A stretch of DNA of 64,000 nucleotides from Chloroflexota bacterium (GTDB lineage Bacteria > Chloroflexota > Anaerolineae > 4572-78 > J111): the NCBI GenBank assembly GCA_016860845.1, contig BOKF01000021.1:76868-140867 (forward strand), given 5' to 3'. Of this stretch, positions 1-9,520 are shown in pieces. How positions within the stretch are numbered: position 1 is the stretch's first letter; every line of letters begins with the position of its first letter. The translations under genes were made by a program, and so were the position numbers. Below the pieces are notes generated by a model, which was given only the letters and a program-made list of their open reading frames with translations, made no database searches and was not told where the DNA came from.

Positions 1-2766
1 ATCTTGACTCAACGTATCAATCACATCCTGAACCGCCTGGCTGTTGGCCTGGGCCGGCGAGGACGCATCGGGGTAGCTCCGGCGCGAAACGGTCACCAGG
101 GCCGAACTGGAGGCGTCCATAAAGTTAATTGAGCCGCCTGGAGCTGTCTCCACCTGCCACTTTTCGGGGTAGAGCAAGGCAAACCCCAGCGTCTCATTCA
201 CATACGGCCTAAAACCGTCCACCGCCGCGGCTTGCTCGTTGAGCACAAACAGGCCCTCATACTGCTCGTACTTCCGGCCGTCCAGGTCCTCGGCAATAAC
301 GCCGATCACATAGTTGCCGCTGGGCGCGGGCGTCGTTTCCAGGGTAAAGGGCGTCTCGCCAAAAGTCAGCGTACCGCCCTCGCGGACATACTTCTCCCGC
401 CCCTCGTTGCCGGGCAGGCTCAGGTCGTCGCCCCGCTCCAGCACGGTGAACTGGTCGCCCGGCTGGGGGACAATCTGGCGCGGCGCGCCGACCGCCTGGG
501 TAATGCCGCTGGTGAAGCCAAACACCTCGGTCGTGGCGTCGTCGCGGAAATACATCTTGGCATAGCGCGGCTCGCCGCCGCTGGCAAAACGATACGTCCC
601 ACCGACTGCGTAGGTCGGCGTTTCGGGATCGTAGGCCACCGGCTCAAACAGGGCCTTGACCGAGGTCGTACCGTCGCTGATGGCGTAAACCAGCGGTTCC
701 CAGTCAAACTCAATCGCAACCCCGCCCTGCGGCCAGACCGGGTAGGCCACGCCGCCGATAGTCTGGCTCTCCTCGGCGCTCAGGTAATCTATATCCTCAA
801 TCAGCAGGGCGTCTTCGCGGGGTAAAAAGCGGCCGATAAAGCTGTAAACGTAAGCCAGCCGGTCGCCGCTGACTTCGGTCTGGATCGTCACCGGCGCGGT
901 GATGGTGGCAACCTCCGCCGACAGAGTCAGCGGGGCCAGTTGGATCGGCTTGAGGCCGGCGGCAGGCAGGGCGCGGCTGGCTCCACCTCCGACTGCGCGG
1001 AAAACACCGTTATCCATCAGATACTGGACCACCTCCAGCGGGTAGCCATACTGCATGACCAACAGCAGTGGGATTTCCTGCGGCCCAAAGCCAGCGTTTT
1101 CTAACGCGGCAATGTCATTTTGAATCGTCTCCCAATCAGCCTGGCTGATCCCCGCCGGGGGCTGGCTGCCGGCCGGGGCCGACACCGGTTCGACGTCGGG
1201 CCGGCTGTAATTTGCGGGCGCGGCCTTGCCGGTGTGGAAGAAATAGAGGTAGTCATCCCACTTGGAAGTCTGGGCAAACCGCTCGGCGACGGTGGTGTAA
1301 CCGAAGTTGTCTGCCGTGCCGTAGATTTGGCCGGTCGGGAAGTAAATGGTCACCCCGGTCGAGCCGGGCCGGTTGGAGCCATGTTTTTCGGCCAGGATGG
1401 TTTGCTTGAGGGCGGCAAAGACCTGCTCCGCCGCATCGGCCACACCGCCGTCACGGCTCAACTCCGTGGCCAGTTGGGCAAAATGGCCCAGGTCAATGTA
1501 GGGTGAAGGCGTCTCCTCGCCAAAGATGCTCTGAAACGCCTGGGCGTAAGCCCGCGCCTGGGCCGTTGCTTTGGGGTTAACCTGGGCCAGGGCCGTGGCC
1601 AGGCTGTCTACGGCGGCGTTCACCTGGGGAATAGCCGCCAGGTTAACCGCGGTCAGGGTGACATCCCGGCCTTTGGCTTCGGCCACCTCCTCGGGTGTGG
1701 TCTCACCCCTAAAGTTGAACTCCTGGGCCACCAATTCGCGGCGCGACTCGTCGTCGAGGATGCGCAGGTCATAGTCAATGTAACTCTGGACCACCAGCCT
1801 GGAGAGTTCCGCCCCATCCATGCCTGGTTTCTGCTGCAGCTCGGCCAGGAAGCCGCCGTAGGCCCAGCCCAGGGCCGGCTCGACTTCCTGCGAAGCAACG
1901 GCGTAGCGGGCGTGCGGCTCCAGGGCGGTAAACACTTCAAGCTGGCCCATCAGGCAGGCGTCAAAGCCAATCAGCTCAAATTTATCAATGCCGGTCTGCT
2001 GGCGGGCTTTTGCCAGCGCCCGGTCCAACTCCATCAGCCAGATGCCGTCCACGCCGAAGAGTTGGGCGACAACCACCCGGTCGCGCCCCAGGCCGCCAGG
2101 GGCCGGATCATTCCAACCGCCGGGCCAACCCGCCCCGTGATCCGACATAATCAGGGCGTATTTGCGGGCCGGGTAATTTGTCACCGCCCAGGTGATAAAA
2201 TCAACCAGGGTCTCGCCGTCGGCCATGTTCACCTCGCCCAGGTCGGCCACCTCTTGCGAGCTAATCTCGCGCAGGTTCCGGTCGGGGGTGAGGTAGAAGC
2301 GCTTGGTTCCGGTCCAGTTGCCCATGCCCTTGTAAGCGCCGCGATAGCGGTCTATCTGCGAGACAATATTGACCTGATCGCTGGAGCCGACCAGCTCGGC
2401 TTCATTAAAATCAACCAGGATGTCGTACTCCAGGATTTCGTCGTCGGCGTCCTGGTAGAGCATGATGGTCCATTCGGCCCCGCCCTGGCTGACTGGCTGT
2501 TGGTTGGTGGCCTGTCCCGCGGGCACAGCCCCGCCGCCCGGTTCCTGGGCCAGCGCTGTAGGTGCGCTTGGCTGAGTTGGCCGGCTGGTCGCAGTTGGCG
2601 GCTCGGCCACCACAGGTTGAGTCGGCGCGGCCGGCTGCGGGCGGGCAGTAGGCGTGACCACATTCACTTCCACACCACCGCAGGCCAGCCCCACCGCCAG
2701 CACGAGGCCGCCGATCCATAACAGTCCCATCCGTTGTCTTGATACAAGCAGGAGCAGGTTAGGCAT
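1..2766 (-). CDS. Secreted clostripain-family (C11) cysteine peptidase, C-terminus cut off by window edge
   Basis: The minus-strand reading frame opens at ATG 2766 behind a GGAAGG ribosome site and is still open at base 1, so 922 codons are visible and the C-terminus is missing. The N-terminus has a hydrophobic stretch ending in GLAC (Cys29), a plausible but non-canonical lipobox, then a Pro/Thr/Ala-rich linker. The C11 core follows: EWTIMLYQDADDEI near residue 90, the catalytic His in IMSDHGAGW near 209 and the catalytic Cys in GFDACLM near 270. This family cleaves after basic residues. The rest is a long beta-rich extracellular region. It is a paralogue of the next gene downstream (2934-6275), similar over its whole length. 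Family call is firm; substrate unknown. Lipid anchoring is inferred. Confidence 0.85.
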   Translation of the reverse strand, partial: MPNLLLLVSRQRMGLLWIGGLVLAVGLACGGVEVNVVTPTARPQPAAPTQPVVAEPPTATSRPTQPSAPTALAQEPGGGAVPAGQATNQQPVSQGGAEWTIMLYQDADDEILEYDILVDFNEAELVGSSDQVNIVSQIDRYRGAYKGMGNWTGTKRFYLTPDRNLREISSQEVADLGEVNMADGETLVDFITWAVTNYPARKYALIMSDHGAGWPGGWNDPAPGGLGRDRVVVAQLFGVDGIWLMELDRALAKARQQTGIDKFELIGFDACLMGQLEVFTALEPHARYAVASQEVEPALGWAYGGFLAELQQKPGMDGAELSRLVVQSYIDYDLRILDDESRRELVAQEFNFRGETTPEEVAEAKGRDVTLTAVNLAAIPQVNAAVDSLATALAQVNPKATAQARAYAQAFQSIFGEETPSPYIDLGHFAQLATELSRDGGVADAAEQVFAALKQTILAEKHGSNRPGSTGVTIYFPTGQIYGTADNFGYTTVAERFAQTSKWDDYLYFFHTGKAAPANYSRPDVEPVSAPAGSQPPAGISQADWETIQNDIAALENAGFGPQEIPLLLVMQYGYPLEVVQYLMDNGVFRAVGGGASRALPAAGLKPIQLAPLTLSAEVATITAPVTIQTEVSGDRLAYVYSFIGRFLPREDALLIEDIDYLSAEESQTIGGVAYPVWPQGGVAIEFDWEPLVYAISDGTTSVKALFEPVAYDPETPTYAVGGTYRFASGGEPRYAKMYFRDDATTEVFGFTSGITQAVGAPRQIVPQPGDQFTVLERGDDLSLPGNEGREKYVREGGTLTFGETPFTLETTPAPSGNYVIGVIAEDLDGRKYEQYEGLFVLNEQAAAVDGFRPYVNETLGFALLYPEKWQVETAPGGSINFMDASSSALVTVSRRSYPDASSPAQANSQAVQDVIDTLSQD

Positions 2767-2890
2767 AGTGACACCTTCCTTTGTTAGAGTGGGGTCTATC
2801 CCAGATTTTAGACGGGACAGACCAGTTTGAGTGGGATAAGGCGATTGGCGTTCAAATTTTACCACCAATCTGGTTGAAACGAAACAAAAA

Positions 2891-2911
2891 GGGCAGGTCT
2901 TAGACCTGCCC
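2891..2911 (-). terminator. Rho-independent terminator after the second C11 peptidase gene
   Basis: Read on the minus strand, GGGCAGGTCT and AGACCTGCCC form a perfect 10-bp stem with a 1-base centre, followed by TTTTTGTTTC. It lies 23 bp after the stop of the gene at 2934 and in front of the second peptidase gene. The inner part (AGGTCT/AGACCT) resembles the palindromic element at 24598 and 56661. Confidence 0.7.
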
Positions 2912-2933
2912 CCCTGAAATCCAACCCATCTTT

Positions 2934-5900
2934 CTATTCTGTTGCGGGAGTACCGACGGTCAAATCGTCATAGTAGAACGTCACCGGGTTTTCCTCGTCG
3001 AAGTTATTGGCGATGATACCAGGAACGCCGCCGCTGTGGGTGGCATCAGTAAAGGTATTGACCTGCTGGCCGTTGATATAGATGTTGTAGGTGTCGCCCT
3101 GGCCGACTACGGTCAACACATTGGCCCCCAACTCGTTCTGATCAATCAGTTCCGACGCCGTCCAGTCAATCAGGGTACTCGCCTCCTCTGCATCCACCCG
3201 CTCGACGGTATAGAAGCCGTCGCCGGAGATGCTGAAGGCGTAATAGCCATTCTCGCTCTGCCGGAAGATGAGGCCATAACCGTTGTTCTGGGTCCCTTCG
3301 TAACCGGTGGTCACTTGCAGTATAAAGTTATCGTCCAGGGTTACCCCTTCATAGTAGTCGTAGATGGGGCCGGCGTAGGGGTTCAGTTCCATCACGTACT
3401 GTTCAATATCGCTGGCGTAGTAACCTCGGCCCCAGTCGCGCGCTTCCTGGGCATCTACCAGGCCGCTGGCCGGGTCGGCAAAATCGTCCACCGCCGATTC
3501 GGCAAAGGCGGGCGGCGCCGCGCCGACTTCTTCCTTACTCACCCCGGAGATGAGGATGTCGAAGTTCTCCAGCATAGTATTGAAATTGGTCACGGCGTTG
3601 TCCAGGTCGGCGTCGGCGGCGACCATCAAGATGCTGTAGGTCACGTCGGGGGTGGGCGTCGTCACCACGATAAAGCCGGATTGAGGCTGGCCGTCCTGCT
3701 CATAAGTAAAGTCCAGTTCCCGGCCATCAAACGCCCCGACGATAATATCGGTGGTTTCACCCACATATTGCAGGTTTTCCAGCCCGTCGAGTTGGTTCAA
3801 AAAGTCAACATTACTCTGGATCGCCTGCTCGTTGGCCTCCTGAGTGCCGGCGGCGTCGGGATAACTTTCTTTGTAAATAATGGCAAAGGCTGAGTCGTCG
3901 GCGCTGGAGAAGGTAACGCGGCCGCCTTCCAGGTCTTCTTCGGGGTCCAGCCAGGCCTCCGGGTAGAGCAGGGCAAAGCCAAGCTCTTCGTTGGCATAGG
4001 GCCTAAAGCCTTCTACGGCGGAAGCTTCATCATTTTCGACAAACAGCCCTTCGTACTGCTCCTGGGTTTGGCCATCCACATCCTCGGCAATAAAACCCAG
4101 GATGTAACTGCCGGCAGGTGCGGGAATATCCTCGACAAAGAAGGGTTCAGCGCCAAAGGTCAGCGTGCCCCCTTCGCGGCTGAAATCCTCACTGTCGGCT
4201 GTCTCGCTCAAGTTGAAGCCCTGTTCCAGCACGGTAAACTGATCGCCCGGCCTGGGCGTGATCTCCCGCGGGCTGCCGCCGCCGCTGACGTCAGCGCCGG
4301 TAAAACCAAAAACCTCGGTCAATTCGCCGTCACGGAAGTAAAGGATCGCCGCGCGCTGCTCGCCGCTGCCGGCAAAGGTGTAGATACCGTCGGTAGAGTA
4401 GGTCGGCGACTCGGCGTCATAGGTGTCGGGACTCAGCAAGGCCCGGACCGAAGTGGTCCCATCGCTGATGGCGTAGATGTACGGCTCCCAAACGTAATCA
4501 ACGCTGACGCTGCCCTCCGGCCAGACGGGGTAAACTACCCCATCAACCTCGTTGTTCTGGTCGGCAAAAATGTAATCCTGGTCCTCGATGAGCAATACTT
4601 CTTCATTGGGCAGAATCCGGCCGATGAAGGTGTAGATGTAAGCCAGCCGGTCACCGCTGACTTCGGTGGTCAAGTTGACCGCCTGGCCGATGGCGGCAAC
4701 TTCGGCGGAGAGGGTCAGCGGGGCCATCTGCAGCGGTTTGACGCTGGCAGCTTGCTGCTGGGCCTGATTTAACTGCTCCTCACTGGTAACGAGGCCGCCA
4801 TATTCTTCTTCCAAATCCACCGGGGCAGCCACAGGTTCGGCTTCCGGCCCGGCGGCCACAAGCTCGCCCTGCGTGCCGATATAATGGAAGTTGAGAAATT
4901 CATCCCACTTGGTTTCAGCGGCAAAGCGAGAAGCGACCTGGGTATAGCCAAAGTTATCCCCCAGGCTAAAAAGTTCGCTGGTGGGAAAATGGATGGCCAC
5001 GCCGCTGGCTCCGGGCCGTTCCGGCCCGTTCTTTTCCGCTACAATCGCCTGCCCGAGCGCGGCGTTAAGCTCATCCACCGCAGCGCTGACCTGGGCATCG
5101 CCGCTCAACTCAGCGGCCAATTGGGCAAAGTTGGCCAGGTCAATGTAAGGCGAAGGCATTTCATCCCCAAAAATAGTGGTAAAAGCCTGGGCATAGGCTC
5201 GCGCCTCGGCCACCACCCCCGGATCAATATTGACCAGGCTCGCCGCCAGTTTATCCAGAGCGGCGTTAACGGCCGGGATGCCGGCCAGGTTGACCGCCGT
5301 CAAGGTAATATCCGTCCCACTGGCCTCAGCCACCTCCTGCGGCGTCACCTGGCCTTCAAAGCCATAGGCTTCGGCCACAAAAGCCTGGCGGGCGGCGTCG
5401 TCAACAATGCGCTGGTCCTGGTCAATGTAGCTGTTGACGATATGCTGGCCTAATTCTGCCCCGTCCATGCCGGGATTGTTGGCCAGCTCGGTCAGAAAAC
5501 TGGTGTAGGCCCAGCCGAGGGCCGGCTCAGTTTCTTGCGAGGCCACACTATAACGCGCATGCGGCACCAGCGCGTTAAAGACTTCCAACTGGGCCATCAG
5601 GCAGGCGTCAAAGCCGACAAATTCAAACTGGTCAATCCCGGCCTGAGCGCGCGCCGCTTCCAGGGAACGGTCAATCTCCATCAAGTATAACTGGTCGCCA
5701 AAATTTTGAGCCAGCAATACATCGTCTACTCCCAGCCCGCCCGGGTCCGGGTCGCCAAAGCCGCCGGGCCAGCCCGCCCCATGGTCCGACATAATCAAGG
5801 CGTATTTGCGGGCCGGGAAGTTGGCCGCCGCCCAGGTGATAAAATCCACCAGGGTTTGCCCGTCGGCCATATTCAACTCACCCAGGTCGGCCAGTTCTTC

Positions 5901-6275
5901 CGAGCCAATCTCATCGAGGTTGTCATCCTGGGTCAGGTAAAAACGCTTGGTGCTGGTCCAATCGCCCATGCCATCAAACGCGCCGACATAGCGGTCTACC
6001 TGGGCCACGATATTCACCTGATCGGTCGAGCCGACGCGTTCGGCCTCGTTAAAGTCAATCATGATGTCCCGTTCCAGAATTTCGTCGTCGGCATCCTGGT
6101 AGAGCATAAGGGTCCATTCAGCTTCACCCTGGGCAGCGGGGCGGGCAGCAGCGTCCTGTTGTGGGGTGGCGGCTGAGGCAGCAGTGCCGTCATAGGCCAG
6201 CCAACTCAACAAGACCAGACAGAGGATCAGGAACACTCCTAATCTTGGGAACAAGTGGGTCGAGGGTTTAAACAC
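2934..6275 (-). CDS. Secreted clostripain-family (C11) cysteine peptidase with C-terminal lectin-like domain
   Basis: The open frame extends to 6419, but a GTG at 6275 has an AAGGAG ribosome site 7 bases upstream and is followed directly by a signal-type hydrophobic segment (LGVFLILCLVLLSWLAYDG). That start gives 1113 aa and avoids overlap with the upstream gene. The C11 core begins with AEWTLMLYQDADDEI; catalytic His sits in IMSDHGAGW (about 164) and catalytic Cys in GFDACLM (about 224). A middle beta-rich region is followed by a PsbP/DUF1795-like segment (EGFRPYANEELGFALLYPE). The last ~190 residues resemble a concanavalin-like fold (YGLIFRQSENGYYAFSISGDG). It probably acts outside the cell on proteins with basic cleavage sites. 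It is a paralogue of the adjacent gene at 1-2766. Confidence 0.87.
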   Translation of the reverse strand: MFKPSTHLFPRLGVFLILCLVLLSWLAYDGTAASAATPQQDAAARPAAQGEAEWTLMLYQDADDEILERDIMIDFNEAERVGSTDQVNIVAQVDRYVGAFDGMGDWTSTKRFYLTQDDNLDEIGSEELADLGELNMADGQTLVDFITWAAANFPARKYALIMSDHGAGWPGGFGDPDPGGLGVDDVLLAQNFGDQLYLMEIDRSLEAARAQAGIDQFEFVGFDACLMAQLEVFNALVPHARYSVASQETEPALGWAYTSFLTELANNPGMDGAELGQHIVNSYIDQDQRIVDDAARQAFVAEAYGFEGQVTPQEVAEASGTDITLTAVNLAGIPAVNAALDKLAASLVNIDPGVVAEARAYAQAFTTIFGDEMPSPYIDLANFAQLAAELSGDAQVSAAVDELNAALGQAIVAEKNGPERPGASGVAIHFPTSELFSLGDNFGYTQVASRFAAETKWDEFLNFHYIGTQGELVAAGPEAEPVAAPVDLEEEYGGLVTSEEQLNQAQQQAASVKPLQMAPLTLSAEVAAIGQAVNLTTEVSGDRLAYIYTFIGRILPNEEVLLIEDQDYIFADQNNEVDGVVYPVWPEGSVSVDYVWEPYIYAISDGTTSVRALLSPDTYDAESPTYSTDGIYTFAGSGEQRAAILYFRDGELTEVFGFTGADVSGGGSPREITPRPGDQFTVLEQGFNLSETADSEDFSREGGTLTFGAEPFFVEDIPAPAGSYILGFIAEDVDGQTQEQYEGLFVENDEASAVEGFRPYANEELGFALLYPEAWLDPEEDLEGGRVTFSSADDSAFAIIYKESYPDAAGTQEANEQAIQSNVDFLNQLDGLENLQYVGETTDIIVGAFDGRELDFTYEQDGQPQSGFIVVTTPTPDVTYSILMVAADADLDNAVTNFNTMLENFDILISGVSKEEVGAAPPAFAESAVDDFADPASGLVDAQEARDWGRGYYASDIEQYVMELNPYAGPIYDYYEGVTLDDNFILQVTTGYEGTQNNGYGLIFRQSENGYYAFSISGDGFYTVERVDAEEASTLIDWTASELIDQNELGANVLTVVGQGDTYNIYINGQQVNTFTDATHSGGVPGIIANNFDEENPVTFYYDDLTVGTPATE

Positions 6276-6366
6276 AATCAGTCTCCTTGAGGATATACTT
6301 TTTTTCTCGTTTTCCTCATGTTCCCAAATTGATTGAAGTGCAGGAACGAGAGGATCAGTAGTAATC

Positions 6367-7047
6367 TTAATTATTGCTACTTTTTGGCAGCAGCGGAATG
6401 AGCCAGGAGAGAAAAGCATCAGTGGAACGGGTCTGCATCAGCACCCGGCCCGGGCCGGTCAGATCAACCACCAGTCCTTCGCCGCTGAGCAAGGTTGACT
6501 TCATGCCCCCCACCCGGCGGGTCTGAAAGCCGACCTTTTCGCTGAAAGCGACGATATGGCCGGTATCAACGGTAAATTTCTGACCAGCCGCCAGGGTCAT
6601 ATCGTGGACGGCGCCATAACTGCCCAGGACCAACGGGCCGGAACCGCTCGCTTTGAGCAGAATCAAGCTGCCCGAACCAAAGAAACCTTTCGCACCGCCC
6701 CAACTGGTGCTGATTTCTACCGTCTGCGATGAAGCGACAAAAGCCCCGGATTGGACCAGCATGGTTTCATTGGCCATTTCGACCACAAACATGTCGCCGG
6801 GGAGAGCCGGAGCCAGGTTAATCTCACCCCCCTCGGCCGGTGCTTTGTAAGTATTGACAAAGAAGGACTCGCCGCCCAACACCGACCGGGCTAATGATTT
6901 CAAGAAACCGCCCTGCATTTTTGTTTCGATAATGACTCCCGCCGACATACTGACCATCGAACCGGCCTCAACGCGAATCTCCTCACCTGGTTGGAGCTGC
7001 ACCCGGGTCATCGAGAAAGAAGGACGATAAAGAATTTCAGTTTGCAT
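6367..7047 (-). CDS. AIM24 family protein (TIGR00266-like)
   Basis: A 226-aa protein starting at ATG 7047 after an AGGAAAGGAT ribosome site. It shows the AIM24/TIGR00266 pattern: an early PGEEIRVEAGSMVSMS, a central GG-rich turn (LGGESFFVNTYKAPAEGG), and the end FSEKVGFQTRRVGGMKSTLLSGEGLVVDLTGPGRVLMQTR (read as separate motifs). Length is normal for the family. These beta-sandwich proteins are widespread in bacteria; the name comes from a yeast mitochondrial inner-membrane factor, and the bacterial role is not established. No signal peptide is visible. The open frame of the downstream peptidase gene could overlap this gene, but that gene's better start does not. Confidence 0.88.
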   Translation of the reverse strand: MQTEILYRPSFSMTRVQLQPGEEIRVEAGSMVSMSAGVIIETKMQGGFLKSLARSVLGGESFFVNTYKAPAEGGEINLAPALPGDMFVVEMANETMLVQSGAFVASSQTVEISTSWGGAKGFFGSGSLILLKASGSGPLVLGSYGAVHDMTLAAGQKFTVDTGHIVAFSEKVGFQTRRVGGMKSTLLSGEGLVVDLTGPGRVLMQTRSTDAFLSWLIPLLPKSSNN

Positions 7048-7183
7048 GAGATTATCCTTTCCTGCAATAAGCCAACAAATTTAAAATTCATCTCTATCAT
7101 CTTGTTCTTACGCTGCGCCTCAGTTTGGGAACAAGATAGCAAATTTGAAGTTTACCTGGTGGACATCCAGGAGTGCTTTAGCC

Positions 7184-7669
7184 CTATAAATTGGATCTGC
7201 TAAATCTGGTCCACTTTTTGGGAGCCAGCTTGAGAGCCGGTTCAAATTCAAGCACCCATACTTCGGGGTTGTCTTCCCAGCGTTCGCCGGGGTCCGAATT
7301 CATGATATTCCAGGTGCCCATAAAGATCTTCAAAGCCCACTGTGCATCGCTGGCCCCCTCTTCGAGTGAAGTGAGAGGCAGTTCTTTTAAGGCTTCGGCC
7401 TCGGTCAGATCTTGCAGGCGCTCGCGGCGAATAGCCGTGATTCTAATATTGCCCATCGTCTTTTTGGCCAGGCCCGGCTGCACCGAGTAAGTTTTGCCGA
7501 CTTCATAGAGGGGCTTGGGAACGCCGGCGTCGGCGGTACTAATGACTTGGAGAATGGGCCGGTTGGGGTCGGTCTCATCCACAACAGCATAGTCGCCTTC
7601 CCGTACCAGCCGCCGTGTTCGGGTTTTTTGACCGCTAGTAACATATTTCCACGTGTGTTCAAATAGCAT
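7184..7669 (-). CDS. ASCH-domain-like protein (161 aa)
   Basis: Small soluble protein with no signal or membrane segment. The C-terminal two thirds follow the ASCH/PUA-like layout: IRITAIRRERLQDLTEAEA, a stretch of acidic residues, then W-containing segment IFMGTWNIM and the end NPEVWVLEFEPAL. ASCH domains are proposed to bind RNA or modified bases; the target here is unknown. The start at 7669 has only a weak ribosome site (GCGAGAT). It is separated from both neighbours by more than 100 bp and is probably its own unit. Assignment rests on the motif pattern, so a different PUA-like family remains possible. Confidence 0.6.
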   Translation of the reverse strand: MLFEHTWKYVTSGQKTRTRRLVREGDYAVVDETDPNRPILQVISTADAGVPKPLYEVGKTYSVQPGLAKKTMGNIRITAIRRERLQDLTEAEALKELPLTSLEEGASDAQWALKIFMGTWNIMNSDPGERWEDNPEVWVLEFEPALKLAPKKWTRFSRSNL

Positions 7670-7777
7670 AGGTTATATCTCGCTTTCCTAAAAGTTTAAG
7701 TTGGGGTAGCAGGCTAACAGGAAACAAGGTAACAGTTAAAATTTATGCTACCTTGCTACTGACCACTTTACTACTTA

Positions 7778-9496
7778 TTATTCCGAAACGCCAGTTTCTT
7801 CTTCAATAACAAAGTAATCCCGCTGGGCCAGGTGGGAGTCAACATACATTTCAACCAGATACTCCCCGGAGGCCAGGGTGTAGACATTACTGTAGGCGTA
7901 ACTGAGCGGGAATTCCGCCGTCCCGGCTGTCCCCAGCGACCAGTCCTCGACCGTTCGCCAGGAGATATCCTCTTCACCGTTGTAATAAACTTTCCAGACC
8001 ACTTCCTGCCCGTCTTGCATGCCCTCATAGTCAAAAACAATCAAGACTTCATCCGTCCCGGCCGGAAAGGAGTCGGCGGGCAGGTAATCTACAAAATTGC
8101 CGGCCTCATCATACTCTGCCTGGGCAAAGTCAAACGAGCTGATTTTGGCGGTTAGAGCGCCGGCCAGCGGCTTGTCGGTGTACTCCAAAGCCACGCTGGT
8201 ACCTTTGATCTGAGCTACTATCTCCTGGGCTGCCGCGTACACAGCTTCAGGTTGGCTAATTTTTTCCAGTGGCGGCGTTTCGGACCACCAGCTTTCCTCA
8301 AACCCATCTATCCGGTCGAGGATGCCATCCAGACTGGCCGCCGACTCGTCCAGGGACCACCACAGCGAGGCCGGAGGTTCGCGGCCAGCCGTGTTGGCTT
8401 GAGTAACTTGCTCGGCGGCCAGGGCCAGAGCCTGGCTATACTCGGCCTTGGCTGCTTCGATTTGGCCAGAGACAAGGAGGGCCAGGGCCAGGTCAAAACG
8501 AGCTTCAAGCAGGTGGGGATTCTGTTCAAGGGTACGGCGATTCGTCTGGATGGAGTTGTCGAAGTCACCTTGAAGGTAGTAGAGCCAAGCCAGGTTCCAG
8601 GCTACGCTGCTGTCATCGCGCCCAGCAGCACGCGCCCCTTCAAAGTCGCGCACCCCAGCCTGGTAGTCGCCTAAAGTGTAGTTGGTGCTGCCCCGCTCGA
8701 AGAGGGCGTTGGCATAATCGGGCGCCTGGGCCAGGGCCTCATCAAAAGCAGCGCGCGCGTTCTTGGAGTCATTCTGATAAGCCAGGCCGATCCCCCGCGC
8801 ATAGGCGTCTATAGCTGGATCGGGCAGGTGCGGCACAGGAGCGAGGAAAACAATCACTACCCAAACTACGGCAATCGCGGTAATCAAAAGCCCGGCAGCC
8901 ACAAAGATCCAGCGTGCTCTGCCACTGATGGTGGTGGCCAAACCAAGCAGGAACAAGGCCACTGCCAGGATGGTCAGATGGACCACATACGTATTGGCTT
9001 TTTCATCCCAGGCTTGTTTTACTGCAAACCAAGCCGCCGAGCGTTCGGCTAGGCCGGTGACCGTCACCAGATAAGTATCGGCCTCGTACTTGGCAACGTT
9101 GGGTTGGCCGGCAGCCGGGTCGAAATAAGTCTTCTCCAGTAAGGGACTCAAGGCGGTTAACTGTTCGGCGACAGCCCAGTAACGGCGCGCCGCATGGGGA
9201 TCGCCGCCATATTCGGCCGCTGCGGCCAGGGTATCCAGTTCGCTCCAGTTGCGGTAGGCGTCACCCCGGTCGTAGCCGACGCGGGCAACCCCGCTGATAC
9301 GCTGGCCCATCGCTTGGAAAGCGTACGCTTGAGCCTGGCGATTAGCCCGGTCATCACGGGCACCGGCATCGTTTTGCAGCAGGCCGACGATGGCGGTCAG
9401 CACTGTGACCAGCGCAATGAGCACGACGATCAGTTGCTTAAAACGATCTTCATCGTCAAAAAAAGAGAGGCTTTCCGGTGGGGCGCTTTCATGCAT
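7778..9496 (-). CDS. Membrane protein with TPR repeats (572 aa)
   Basis: Starts at ATG 9496 behind AAGGAG. One membrane segment lies near residues 22-42 (LIVVLIALVTVLTAIVGLL). After an extracytoplasmic helical region there are two more hydrophobic segments around 165-220. Residues ~225-350 contain at least three TPR units (ARAAFDEALAQAPDYANALF, then the GDYQAG and GDFDNS units). The C-terminal ~150 residues look like a beta-sandwich domain that presents a ligand-binding or adhesion surface. It is 25 bp downstream of the 218-aa membrane protein at 9521-10177, whose first membrane segment is similar, so the two are probably co-transcribed and may act together. No specific function can be assigned. 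Confidence 0.7.
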   Translation of the reverse strand: MHESAPPESLSFFDDEDRFKQLIVVLIALVTVLTAIVGLLQNDAGARDDRANRQAQAYAFQAMGQRISGVARVGYDRGDAYRNWSELDTLAAAAEYGGDPHAARRYWAVAEQLTALSPLLEKTYFDPAAGQPNVAKYEADTYLVTVTGLAERSAAWFAVKQAWDEKANTYVVHLTILAVALFLLGLATTISGRARWIFVAAGLLITAIAVVWVVIVFLAPVPHLPDPAIDAYARGIGLAYQNDSKNARAAFDEALAQAPDYANALFERGSTNYTLGDYQAGVRDFEGARAAGRDDSSVAWNLAWLYYLQGDFDNSIQTNRRTLEQNPHLLEARFDLALALLVSGQIEAAKAEYSQALALAAEQVTQANTAGREPPASLWWSLDESAASLDGILDRIDGFEESWWSETPPLEKISQPEAVYAAAQEIVAQIKGTSVALEYTDKPLAGALTAKISSFDFAQAEYDEAGNFVDYLPADSFPAGTDEVLIVFDYEGMQDGQEVVWKVYYNGEEDISWRTVEDWSLGTAGTAEFPLSYAYSNVYTLASGEYLVEMYVDSHLAQRDYFVIEEETGVSE

Positions 9497-9520
9497 GAGG
9501 TCTACTCCTTAACGAAGCAA

